Shown: positions 24,665 through 35,195 of the stretch, piece after piece
Position numbering within the stretch: the stretch's first letter is position 1
How the letters are laid out: the number at the start of each line of letters is the position of its first letter
Assembly (NCBI GenBank): GCA_019009955.1
Contig: CM032231.1
Location: 105,513,001 to 105,577,000 of the forward strand
DNA length: 64,000 nt
Direction: 5' to 3'
DNA from: Riptortus pedestris
Lineage: Eukaryota > Arthropoda > Insecta > Hemiptera > Alydidae
Program-made: the position numbers and the translations under genes
Notes under the pieces: model-generated
Told to the model about the DNA's origin: nothing
Database searches by the model: none
Seen by the model: only the letters and a program-made list of their open reading frames with translations

Positions 24665-25089
24665 CGGTCTAGCGGATGTAATCTTTGTTTGACGTTACCA
24701 AACTGGATATTTAAACGTTTTATGCAAAAAGAAACATTAAGTTCGTTAATAGCTGAAATCCAGCCTCTAAAAGGAGGATTTCGAAAACTCTTAATATCTC
24801 TGTTATTATGCATCTGATTGAAAAATTGTATAGCACCAATATTATTGAAAATGTAATTGTCTATAAATATTGTTCTGTACGATATTTCATTATCTTGATT
24901 ATTAATCGAGATATTTGATTTTTTTTTAGTTTTTGGCCTTCAGTAAACTCCTATTATGAAGCACTTTATTTGAAGCCTAAATACAAAATATTGTTCTCAT
25001 TGAATTTTTAAATTTTTAGATAAATGGAAGTACTTGACGATTGTGGGAAATCTGTTTAGTTAACACAGCCTCTGCGTGTCAGATTTTTT
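24527..25089 (+). repeat. HINE-like element, first of a head-to-tail pair
   Basis: TTTTTAAGCAGATTTC start with a deleted palindrome arm, shortened 5' module, TA array about 24596-24661, CTAGCGG module, core, type A module, then GTGGGAAATCTGTTTAG and a decayed hairpin (ACACAGCCTCTGCGT). Its last T-run (25084-25089) is also the first T-run of the next copy. Confidence 0.85.
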
Positions 25090-25207
25090 AGCAGATTTCC
25101 CTTAAGGGAAATCAGCTATTGAGGTCGTACTCATTAAGCTAGTTTTGAAAAATTTCCTCAAATGTCCATCGATCCTACCCAGGTGATGACGAAAATGAGG
25201 TCCGTTC

Positions 25208-25260
<53 letters not shown>

Positions 25261-25739
25261 CTGTTAACGCTCTAGCGGTCGCAATTTTTGTTTGATCGTT
25301 ACCAAACTTCATATTTAAGCGTTTTACGTAAAAAGAAAGATCAAGTTCGTTAATGGCTGAAATCGGACCAGTGGGAGGGGGGATTTTTGAAAATTCGAAA
25401 TATCTCCGTTATTATGCGTCAGATCGAAAAATTGTATACAATTAATCTTATTGTAAATTAAATTTACTATAAAAATTGTTCTATACATTTATTCTGTATC
25501 TTGAATATTAACCGAGATATTTGCATTTGTATGCATGGGTGTGGTCGGCAGGAGTCGGCTACGTTCGGGACTCTCCGCTAGAGCTAGTGCGGGCCGTTTC
25601 GGTAACTGTTCGTCCCTCGTGAATAAGTTTAGAGATTCCTTACTTCTACTGTTGTTATTAGGCGGATTTCTCTATTGTAAAACTTCACGTGGGAAATCTG
25701 CTTAGTTTACGCAGCCCCTGCGTGACGGATTTTTTTTTT
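25084..25739 (+). repeat. HINE-like element, type B, second of a head-to-tail pair
   Basis: Begins at the shared T-run with a perfect palindrome. 5' module, TA array about 25213-25257, GCTCTAGCGGTCGC, core, GC-rich type B module (CGCTAGAGCTAGTGCGGGCC) and an intact 3' hairpin ACGCAGCCCCTGCGT followed by GACGGATTTTT. One of the least diverged copies, clearly younger than the copy it abuts. Confidence 0.9.
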
Positions 25740-25824
25740 ATTTTGGCTTCGTATCGGATCCTAGACATTAACAATGATGTGACTGATGGAAATGAAATAT
25801 ATTCCCTTGCCTCTCTTCGCTCTA

Positions 25825-26121
25825 GAAAATAATTGTATAGATCCAATCTTATAGAAAGTGTAATCTCGTTATCTACGTTTTTTCAATATCTTTATTATTA
25901 ACCGAGATATTTGTTTTTTTATTTTTTTTATTTTTGGCCTTCAGTAAACCCCCACTCCTACTCTTGTCATATTAACAATAAGCTGGTTCATTATGAAGCA
26001 CATTATTTGAAGACTAAATACCAAATACTGTTCTCATTATTTACGAACGTATTAACTTTTACGTTTTGATATAAATGCAAATGGACATCTGTTAACGCAG
26101 CCCCTGAGTTACGGTTTTTTT
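25825..26121 (+). repeat. HINE-like element, 5'-truncated
   Basis: Starts inside the core (AATTGTATAGATCCAATCTTA) and runs through TAACCGAGATATTTG, the type A module (CCTTCAGTAAACCCCCACTCC) and a partly decayed 3' end: the GGGAAATCTGCT motif is lost, the hairpin is ACGCAGCCCCTGAGT. Confidence 0.8.
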
Positions 26122-26711
26122 CTCAGGGGGGATTCTTTTCGTTTTACGCTGATCAAGGGCACAACTTTGTCCCGATATTTTTACAAGCGCTTACTTTCTG
26201 TCATTTGCATTGCCACCTTCAGAGCGTACGACCTGCCTGGGAGATGTAACTGGGCAGAACTCTGATGATGTAAACTCTGTTCGTTTTCTTGTCCTCCGTT
26301 TAAGACATACCCTTGTTCTATCAGCTGTAGGGTAATTGTAAGATATTTGCGCACAGAGTGAGGTTAATGAGAGCTGCAGAGCTGGAAGTGGTCGGCCCCC
26401 TCACGTACCCCGTAGATCGGGGAGAAACCTCTGCTTTGGTCCGCCGCCTCCGCTAACACATCCGTCCGATGATTCGTTCTGCAGCTTTTACCCTCCTCTC
26501 CCCCCTCCCCCGAGGGGGGCTATCTGATAAAAACCGTGAGGTGTAAAAAAAAGAGAAAAAGCCGCATCCGCTTTTTATTGTTCTTTTTCCTTGAAACACG
26601 CGCGAATTGGCCCAGTCAACAATAGTGGAGAGGCACTTAGTGCCAAGTGCTTCTCGCAGTGGGCCATCGCTTGGAAAATATTCGCAAACAATTCAGAATT
26701 TCGTCACATTG
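26122..26711. other. GC-richer unique block
   Basis: Unique sequence of normal complexity with several GC-rich patches (26390-26530 includes CCCCTCCCCCGAGGGGGG, an imperfect palindrome). No open frame of note. Candidate non-coding exon or regulatory block, not proven. Confidence 0.35.
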
Positions 26712-26827
26712 TCCCACCTTAAGAGAAATCAACTATTAAGGTAGTACGCATGACGTGATTTTGGATAACTATTTCTCAAAAGTCCGTCGATCCTACCTAG
26801 GAGAGCACGAAAATGAGGGCCGGTCAA

Positions 26828-26868
<41 letters not shown>

Positions 26869-26899
26869 TGTATATATATACTTGTCTGTTACCGCTCTA
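26712..26899 (+). repeat. HINE-like element, 5' fragment
   Basis: Degraded palindrome (CCTTAAGAGAAATCAAC), 5' module (CGTCGATCCTACCTAGGAG), TA array about 26829-26880, then TTGTCTGTTACCGCTCTAA, where it stops. Downstream sequence is unrelated. Confidence 0.8.
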
Positions 26900-27540
26900 A
26901 GACTGAGTCTGGTCAGACGCAATCTGGTCTTAAGGCCAGTCAGATCGACATCCAGGACGTTCGGGCACTCAAGATGATGTACTGCATCGAAAGCTCTCTG
27001 TCGCATTAATAAATTGTTCTGTGGTAGTGTGACCAGTTTTCCCCTATCTACAATTGAATTCACTTCCACCTGCCAGATTACCAACTTAAAAAAAAAATAT
27101 GTATGCAAATGAGATGTATCTCTAAAAGGTCTAAATCCTCCTTCCCCATTATTAGGGTTCTTTTGATTGCAAAATTAAATCCACAAACTTTAACGTTTTT
27201 ATCGCTACACAATTTATTTGACGATCACTACTTTTGGTAACTTACACAGTTGGTAAATTATTTTTCACTACAACAACGATATACACTGTTAATTACACGT
27301 TCTTATTCAACAGCACAATATTATTTAACAGCACACAGCAAAATAAATCACGAGTTGATCACTCGAATTACTGCTCAAATCTACGATTCTCAACTAAAAC
27401 TTGAACTGTCGGGTGAGCTGGCCGATTTAATATGCCCCGGCTGTTTGGTCGGAGCGGAGTTCGTCTCCTAAAAGGCTCTAGATCCATTCTCTGGTTCTAA
27501 TTACGTCCATATTTTGCTCTAATTTTCTTTATACTTCTTA
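26900..27540. other. Unassigned sequence
   Basis: Contains open stretches of 84, 94 and 73 codons with no recognisable family; the first two overlap the TA array. Confidence 0.35.
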
Positions 27541-27743
27541 TTATTATTTATTAATGTCCACTTTTTGCTACTATGGCTAATAGGGACGGGTTAATTACAG
27601 GCTACCACCCTTTTCTAGCCATGATAGGACTAAGGATTTTATTTAATGAGTTCATCACTAAATAAGTCCCTATTCCGCAGGAGGGAATCGTACTCGGCAG
27701 CCTAGGTTTGCCATGTGAGATTTGTGCGTTTAACGGCTAAAGG
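27541..27743 (-). repeat. tRNA-derived SINE
   Basis: Minus-strand copy: decayed head (CTCACATGGCAAACCTAGGC), linker and body (CCTATCATGGCTAGAAAAGGG reversed), tail TTATTTATTAATGTCC on the plus strand. Confidence 0.7.
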
Positions 27744-29595
27744 ATGCGCCAAATCGAAAAATTTACCAATATAAACTCTTTTTAGATTTTGGTTTTCTAC
27801 AAGATCCGTCATGAAACGTATGGCATTCCATCGGAAATTCAAAAGTTATTGTCGCCGGTGAAGTATTGAAGAAGGTTGCAAGGTTGAATGTGGACTGAAA
27901 AGATTCTTCAGGGGTCACAATGGTTGCACACCAAGTCAAAGCCTTTTATTAATTCAATTGGCGGTTTTAAGAGGGTTGGCATGGGACTTTGGGACTCCCT
28001 CTGTATATAAGAGTTTGATCGAATAGTGTTTCGGTTATTTAGAAGCATCATCAACTATCTTGGTCTCGGGGCTCTGTTCATCAAGAGATTTACGGTGACA
28101 GCCTATTTTCTAATAAGCTAAAAGGAAAAGAGTTATTTTTACCTTTGGCTATATTTTTATAGATACATTTTTTCTTCGCATCCTTTAAAAGTAATTATTT
28201 TGACTAAATAACAGTCATACTTCAAATTTTTGTCCGCCTCCAGCGGTAGGAGAACTTCGGACTCAACCCAGAGCAATATGATGAGATGGCCAAAGGAGGA
28301 AGTTCCTGGTTCTTATCGACCAAGAGAAAGCAGCATGTTAATGTGCCAAGTGGTTGCTGTCTTAGAGACAAGACCTTTCGCTGAACTTTAATATAAGGTG
28401 GCTGACATTTCCAGCAGCAAGCTTTGGTCAGGCCGGCCATTGTAGTGACTCGTCAACCATGTCACGGGAAGATTCATACACGCACAGCTCCGAACTAGAA
28501 CTGAGGAAAGTCATGAAGGAGTATTGAAGAGAACAATGATTCTCTTTTTGAAATAGAAATGATAGATCAATGGCGAGAAGACGTGTAAAATGCTTTCATA
28601 TAGAAAGAAATCTGATTAAAAAAAAAGTCATGATCTGGGTAATTAGCAGTATATAATAATATTAGTGTGTAAAATTTGAAAAAAATCAAACCATTTTTAA
28701 GATTCATTCTCTGCGATTCATATTTGATACGAAATAAAATTAAAAAAAGTATTTTACTCTATGCATAAATATTAAAAACTTTAAAAATTGCAGCTATAGT
28801 TATTCAAAATATCATCTCTTCTTTACTTCAGTCATTACAGACTTTTTTTTCATAGAACTATTTAGTTTACATTTTATAAATTCATCATAAACGTTTCTGA
28901 AGAGCCAAATGACATTTATGCAACCTTCACGGACTCATATTTTGATTCTCGTATATTATTTGAATCTGCAGAATTAAATATATAAAGTTTTTTTTTTTTT
29001 TTTTAGTTTTGTTTGATAGAAATTGATTGAAGGACAATTGTTTCTGTTTGGTGGTAGTTTTTAAATAGATTCATCCAACTTCATAGTACTCCCCTTGGTG
29101 ATTTTTTTTTTTACCTTACCTTTTCATTGAATTAAATACATTTGTGTGTGTGTGTGTGTGTGTGTAAATTATATATAATGACAATCGAAAAATCAATAAT
29201 ATCATTTAAGCATGAATCAGAAAGAAATATACAAGGATGGATGAAGAAAATATACAAGAATCTCAAATAGAGCAAGTCTAGCAAAACATTATAATGGAAG
29301 TTTCAAACTAAAGTCTTAGTACTGGCGTTCAGACAATGGGAAATGCAAAATCGTATATTATTCTCTACTGTTATTAAGGGACGAAAAAAAAAAGAAAGTT
29401 TTTTTCCTGCTATTTCCGTTATATTCATTTTTTTATTGTTCTTAGCCATATTGAAACCCAATTTTCCAGTCATGAATTCCTACTCCCTTTCGACGATAAG
29501 GCGGATTCTTGCCTTCTTGAGTGTAGGCTATGAATCACAGGTAGTAATTATTATTAAATAAATTAAACAGGTAAACCATTTCTTTTTCTTTCCCC
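27744..29595. other. Unassigned sequence
   Basis: A minus-strand GATGATGCTTC..CCGAAAC motif at 28027-28053 resembles the candidate retroelement tails elsewhere. (TG)n microsatellite about 29143-29165. Long T-runs near 28990. No gene. Confidence 0.35.
29143..29165. repeat. (TG)n microsatellite
   Basis: About 11 TG units, outside any recognised element. Confidence 0.9.
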
Positions 29596-30425
29596 TTTTA
29601 GCAGATTTCCCTTAAAGGAAATCAGCTATTGAGATCGTACTCATGACGCGATTTTCGAAATTTTTCTTCAAATGTCCATCGATCCTACCTAAGAGATGAC
29701 GAAAATGAGGTCCGTTCAAAACTATATATATTTGTCTTTACCGCTATTGCGGTCGCAATTATTATTGTTTAATCGTTACCAAACTTGATATTTAGTTGTT
29801 TTATTTAAAAAGAAAGATCAAGTTCGTTAACGGCTGAAATCGGACCAGAGGGTGGTGGTTTAAAGGGGGAGAATTTTGAAAATTCAAAGTATTTCCGTTA
29901 CAGTACGTCGTATCGAAAAAATGTAAAGAATTAATGTTATAGACAATTAAATTTACTATAAATATTGTTATAAACACTTATTCTCTATCTTGAATATTAA
30001 CCGAGATATAGAATATAACCCCCTCATGTTACATAAACAATACTCGGTTATGTAATAAACCACATCATTCGAAGCTTAAATACAGAATATTGTTTTCAGA
30101 GACATTTATTATACGAGATACACGCAAATAAGTTCTGGTGACCCCCCACCCTTCAGTAGTTTTTTGACTGAATTTGATTAATTGAGATCAAATTTATCCT
30201 GATTCATTATAAATTACAATACTAGATATTGTTAATAGTTTCCAATCAAATTAATACGTTATATTCGGATATATTACAGTAATTGTTTTTATTTTCTGTA
30301 AGAAGTTGACAGAACTGTTTGTTTACATTTCAGATGTATTTATTCACTTAATATTCACGGTAGTGTTGTGTTACCGGCGTGTACATTTATCTATTGCTAA
30401 ACTTCAGGCGGGAAATCGGACTTTT
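29596..30425 (+). repeat. HINE-like element, type C, 3' hairpin missing
   Basis: Good 5' end (palindrome with CCCTTAAAGG), 5' module, very short TA tract (ACTATATATATTTG, about 29725), module ATTGCGGTCGC, core, type C module, TGTTACCGGCGTG. The 3' end is GGGAAAT joined directly to CGGACTTTT: the subterminal TGCTTAG and the whole hairpin are deleted, as in the 4298-5346 copy but with a different breakpoint. Confidence 0.9.
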
Positions 30426-31649
30426 AACTGTCCAAAATGACCATATTCCCAGAGTGGTATATTTTCCAGAAGACAGGCAATTGATAAATACTATGCAGGT
30501 AGAATTACTTTTCTGGGCGAGTTACGAGTTTTAATAAGTATATTACAAGCTAGCCAAAAGCCAAAGCACGGTCGATCGGGCCGAAGCGACTGGAAGGAGT
30601 TTGGGCAGCGCCATAGGTGAATTGAAGAGGCTAGTAAGGGTAATCTATAGAGAGAGAGAGTCCAGTAGCTTATCTGAGACTATTGATCCAGAGCTAAGGA
30701 GCTCTCCTACGGTCAGGTACAATCGTATGCAAAACCACCCTCAACCCTTCCACCCCGAACCACCCCCTGCAGTCTTAGCTCGCCTGCCACCCCTATCCAC
30801 TATCGTATGCAAGCAGTCCAGGTTGGGGGCTCCTTGCCCGCTACAAGGAGGTTCCCTGTCCTCATCAAATATTACGCCTTGCGAAAACCGACTGAAGATG
30901 ATTTTATGCTTTTATCAGTACTCGTGACACACCCAGCTGATAAACCTACGAAAAATGCTTGGCCAACATTAAGTAGGATTGGTACTAATTATTCAGGTTT
31001 ATGCAAAGCTGAGAGAATATTGAACAAAAAAAAATTTACTCTTTTACCTGGTAGAGCAACATACAGCGGAACATGTCCTGTTTGACATTATTTAACAAGA
31101 TTTATAACTCAAGACAATGATAAATGTGCTTGCGACTCACAGACAACACTTTTTACATATAAATGACTGTTCGACATATAATCAAAATACATCAAATTTC
31201 ATAATGAACATAACCTTAAAAAAAGGTAATCAGCCAGAACCACCTCATTTATTATTTAATAAATATAATAAAGAATTCATAAAGAGTATCAAAAGTATAT
31301 AGATATGGAAGTATCAAAAATACATTAGAATATAAAGTTGATTATGAGGAATGAGAATTATAATTCAATACGCTTGCCTTATATAGACTCTCAAATTAAA
31401 GAATAGACAAACAGTAACATCCGAACATTTTCATTTATTAATTTTATTTGTAATTATCTTACTTACTGCATAATTTTATTTTATTTATTTACAACAGGGT
31501 ATTCAACAGATGTGTACTATGTGAGACTCCTTGCAAATACGTTGTATGATTAATCCATTAATTAAGATTTCAACCAACGCCCACTACTTTTCTTCGAATT
31601 TTTATTTGGAAATAAAGAATATATGGAGAGATGAGATCAGTATTGTGTG
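30426..31649. other. Unassigned sequence with unrecognised open stretches
   Basis: Frames at 30807-31085 (92 codons) and 31117-31302 (61 codons) run close together on the plus strand and have non-repetitive composition, but I recognise no domain. They could be remains of a mobile-element ORF. 30540-30860 is GC-richer. No gene is claimed. Confidence 0.3.
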
Positions 31650-31704
31650 GTACGAGGACGAGGGAAATCTGCTTAACTTGTGCAACTCCTAGTGAATGGA
31701 ATTT
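31650..31704 (+). repeat. HINE-like 3'-terminal fragment, decayed
   Basis: GAGGGAAATCTGCTTAACTTG followed by a broken hairpin (TGCAACTCCTAGTGAATGGAATTT). Confidence 0.55.
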
Positions 31705-32272
31705 ATTGTATCCCAAATTGGGGACAATATTTGTACTGCTTTATGTAATTTGATGCTGGGACTGAACGACTCCAGATAGTCTGGTTCAATTGTAGTTTTA
31801 GCATATTTCGAAAAGTAGAAATATCTCCGTTATTATATGTCGGATAGAAAAATTGTATAGAACACAATAAATTGTATGTTATTGCATATTTAATTTCCTA
31901 TCATTTTTTTCTCTATCATTTATATTAACCGAGATATTTGGATTTTTTAGTTTTCAGCCTTTAGTATCCCCCCCCCTCCTACTCATGTCGTATTAACTAT
32001 AAGCTGTTATATCATGAACCACTTTATAAGAAGCTTAAATACCAATTATTTTTTGTTATATCACATTAGTTAAAAGCTGAAATTGGACCCGGAATAGGGG
32101 GGAGGTTAAAAAGGAGGGATTCAAAAATTCAAAATATCTCAATTGTTGTGAATTGGATCGAAAAGTGTTATAGAACCAGTGTTATTAATTATATTGATGC
32201 TCTCAACAATTAGGAGAGCTATTAACACATTTGTTTTAAACCTTCTGTAAAGGAAAGCTGCTTAGTTTATGC

Positions 32273-32774
32273 CAGGTATGGGCAACCTTTGACAAGTTGT
32301 GGGCCAAACTTTAATATGCAAATACGTTCGTGGGCCGCTTTCAAAAGTAGTGCATATTAAAGTAGTGTTCATAATGTTTAAAGATAGTATCAGACATGAA
32401 ATTATACGCAAATGTAATTGTAATACAATTTATTAAAATAACAAAATGAAATGAAAAAAAAGGTACAACATTATAATTAAATCGTAAACTTTGGAACTAT
32501 TTCAAACAACGAACGTTAAACCAATGAGACACTTGAGCTCGAATTTAGGAAACTAATCCATCGATGATTGGATTAATTCCACTGATATAGAGACCTAAAG
32601 AATTTTCCAAATGATCGTCAGTCAGCGTTGTACGATTTATTAACTTTCAGAACTGTTCGCATTTATAAGTACTGCCAAACGCACAAATCTCTCCTCATCT
32701 TCCTCATTTAGAGTAAGTAGTGTAGTATTTTTGTTAAATTGGGTTTTTAAAATGTCGGTTGTTGCCCACATATG
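32273..32774 (-). mobile_element. hAT-superfamily element nested in a HINE
   Basis: Terminal inverted repeats CAGGTATGGGCAAC (left) and, read inward from the right, CATATGTGGGCAAC match at 11 of 14 positions. It is flanked by a perfect 8-bp target duplication GTTTATGC (32265-32272 and 32775-32782). Left subterminal GTGGGCCAAA and GTGGGCCGC are typical of hAT elements with CAGGGGTGGGCAAC-like ends. Inside, on the minus strand, is a decayed piece of the transposase C-terminus. At 502 bp it is a deletion derivative and not autonomous. Strand is set by the transposase remnant. Confidence 0.85.
32520..32700 (-). pseudogene. hAT transposase C-terminal (dimerisation) domain remnant
   Basis: Minus-strand translation gives FGSTYKCEQF, then a stop, then LTDDHLENSLGL and, after a further stretch, QVSHW. 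The order FGS-Y-CE..F, LTD-HL and a terminal QVSH is that of the C-terminal dimerisation region of hAT transposases of the ZBED5/GTF2IRD2-like kind. At least two in-frame stops interrupt it and the catalytic part is absent, so it is a dead fragment of the 502-bp element. Family assignment is from memory of motifs, not a search. Confidence 0.65.
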
Positions 32775-32804
32775 GTTTATGCAGTCTGCGAGTGACGGAC
32801 TTTT

Positions 32805-33531
32805 CTTACTATCCTGGTTAATTTTGTAGGCCTATGCCTCCTGCTAGTGGAGATGAGGGTAAGAGGTCCCGATAGTAATTAGTGTACTAAAAATAATGTA
32901 AAGGAGACAGACTACAATTCGTTCAGTCTGAAATCCTGTGTTGACGGTACTAATTAAAATCAAAAGTAGAAGAGGACATGTCTGATGCCGAACAAAGGTC
33001 CTTCAGAGAAACTGGAACCCCAAAACCCAGGAATCCTTTGAGGGTTCCATCTGACGACCTTGACTCTGCTAGTTTTCCCAAAGCCCTTCTCCGGCCAGCA
33101 AAGCCCCAATGCTAAACAGAGCCCCGGACTGGCTTTCAGCCAAACCAAAGTCGTGCTCGGTCCTACTTCTCGAGTGAATGCCGCCTACACACGGAGCCCG
33201 GAGGATGAGCTGGATGTGTGAATGGGCTGGAGGGTACTCACACCCACACACTCATCGCTTGTCATCGTCCGTTCTATGCCGGCGTCTTGTCACGACTCGC
33301 CAACACACAACTCATATGCAAAGCCACGGGGGACGTCCTTAATATTCAATCGTATTTATCATATCTCCCTTCACCCGCCTCCTTCCTGCTCGTCTACTCA
33401 GTTTGCGTTCCGTTCCAACATCTCAGCCAAAGTATAAATACAGTTGGCGACTAAAAAACCTCAATGCGGCAACTTGAACATGAGTTTGAGATGCATAACG
33501 ACAAAAAAGAATCAAATACTATTTTAGCAGA
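32805..33531. other. GC-richer unique block with TATA-like motif
   Basis: 32940-33420 is GC-richer and repeat-free, unlike the HINEs on both sides. It ends with TATAAATA at 33433-33440, then CTCAATG about 30 bp further on, which could be a TATA/initiator pair, but no coding exon follows before the next HINE at 33532. Short frames of 60-78 codons overlap on both strands and are not convincing. Confidence 0.35.
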
Positions 33532-33648
33532 TTCCTATTAGGGGAAATCACCTATTGAGGTCGTACTCATGACATGATTTTCGAAAAATTTCTTCAAATG
33601 TCCATCGATCCTACCCAGGAGATGACGAAAATGAGGTCCGTTCAAAAT

Positions 33649-33685
<37 letters not shown>

Positions 33686-34336
33686 CTGTTAACGCTCTAC
33701 CGGTCGCAATTTTTGTTTGATCGTTACGAAACTCGATATTTAACCATTTTATGTAAAAAGACAAATCAATTTCGTTAATGGCTGAAATCGGACTAGAGAG
33801 AGGGGGAATTTTTGAAAATTCGAAATATCTCCGTTATTATTCATCGGATCGCGAAATTGTATAGAACCAATCTTATTGGAAATTAAATTTACTATAAATA
33901 TTCTTATATACATTTATTCTCTACCTTGAATATTAACCGAGATATTGGCATTTTTATGAAGCCTGTTGGACATGTGGTCGGGTATAGTTCTGACTAGATC
34001 GCCTGTTTCCGTAACTGTTCGGGTCAGGTGGAAGCTTCTTCTAACCTTACCTTACCTTCGTTACTTTGTGAGATTTATGCAAATACGTTCTGTTCATCCG
34101 CCCCCCCCCTTCTTTAGTTCTTGGACTACTAAAATTTGAGGCATTAAAATATAAATTATTCTTACAGTTCAGAAACGGTTTCATTAGGGAATTTATTTTA
34201 ATTAACTGAAAGATTTCTCATTACCTCTTGTATTTAATCAACGTTGATGTTGTGTTACCAGTATGGAGATTTCTCTATTGTATAACTTCACATGGGAAAT
34301 CTGCTTAGTTTACGCAGCCCCTGCGTGACGGACTTT
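33532..34336 (+). repeat. HINE-like element, type C, full length (805 bp)
   Basis: Near-intact 5' palindrome, 5' module, microsatellite that begins as TA and changes to TG (about 33650-33684), GCTCTACCGGTCGC, core, TTCTAACCTTACC joint, type C module, and an intact 3' hairpin ACGCAGCCCCTGCGT + GACGGACTTTA. Confidence 0.9.
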
Positions 34337-34363
34337 ATTTTTAAAAAAAGGAGTGTTATAGAC

Positions 34364-34555
34364 CAGGGATGAGCAACGTGTGGCCCTTTAAACATGTTTA
34401 TACGGCCAAGCATTTCTAAAATTGAAATTATTTTATCGACTTTCTCCACTGGATATATTGTTATAAAATATATCTATATATGTAAATTTTTTTTTCTGTG
34501 TGGCTCACCAAAATGTTTTTAAATTTAAGTTGATTAAAAAGGTTGCTCACCCCTG
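34364..34555. mobile_element. hAT-type MITE (192 bp)
   Basis: Ends CAGGGATGAGCAAC and, inverted on the right, CAGGGGTGAGCAAC match at 13 of 14 positions. Flanks TTATAGAC and CTCTAGAT agree at 5 of 8 positions and centre on TAGA, as expected for hAT target sites, so they are probably a decayed 8-bp duplication. Subterminal GTGTGGCCC / GTGTGGCTC are related. No coding capacity. It sits between two HINE copies. Confidence 0.75.
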
Positions 34556-34578
34556 CTCTAGATATATCCCCAGGCACA

Positions 34579-35195
34579 TTTTAAGAAAACCAACCTTAAG
34601 AGAAATCAGCTATTGAGGTTCCAATCATGATGGGATTTCCGAAAAATGTCTTTAAATGTACATCGATCCTACCCCGGAGATAACGAAAATCTGGGCCGTT
34701 CAAAATTGTGAATATATAAAACGCTCTAGCGGTCGCATTTTTTGTCTGACCGTTGCTAAACTCGATATCTAAACGTTTTATGTTAAACTGAAGATCAAGC
34801 ACTTTAACAGCTAACATCGGACCAGTGGGAGGAGGGGTTTAGAGGGGTTAGTTTCGAAATTTCGAAATATCTCCGTTATTATGCGTCGGATAGAAAGTTT
34901 GTGTAGAATCAATCTGATTTCAAATGAGATGTTCTATGAATGTTGTTGCATACATGTTTTCTCTGTACTGAACGTTAACCGAGATATTTGCTTTGCTTAG
35001 TTTTCGACCTTCAGTAAACCCCCACTCCTAATCATGCCATATTAACAATAAGCTGTTTTACTGTAAAGCAATTCATTTGAAGCCTAAATATTAAATATTG
35101 TTCTCCTTGAAATTTTCCGATCTGAGATAAATACAAATACGCAACGCACATGGGGAATCTGCTTAGTTAACGCAGCCCCTGCGTGACGGACTTCT
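34579..35195 (+). repeat. HINE-like element, type A
   Basis: Decayed 5' end (TTTTAAG..CCTTAAGAG), 5' module, TA tract almost lost (GTGAATATATAAA), CTCTAGCGGTCGC, core, type A module (CCTTCAGTAAACCCCCACTCC, AATAAGCTG, AAATATTGTTCTC) and an intact 3' hairpin with GACGGACTT. Confidence 0.9.

Larger units (their letters stand above)
31796..32804 (+). repeat. HINE-like element interrupted by a hAT insertion
   Basis: Starts TTTTAGCATATTTCG, fused directly to the core, so the 5' module and TA array are missing. Two core/type A rounds follow (31810-32030 and 32090-32200). The 3' motif AAAGCTGCTTAGTTTATGC at 32253-32272 is broken by a 502-bp hAT element and resumes at 32775 as GTTTATGCAGTCTGCGAGTGACGGACTTTT. 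Host length without the insert and its duplicated 8 bp is about 500 bp. Confidence 0.85.
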
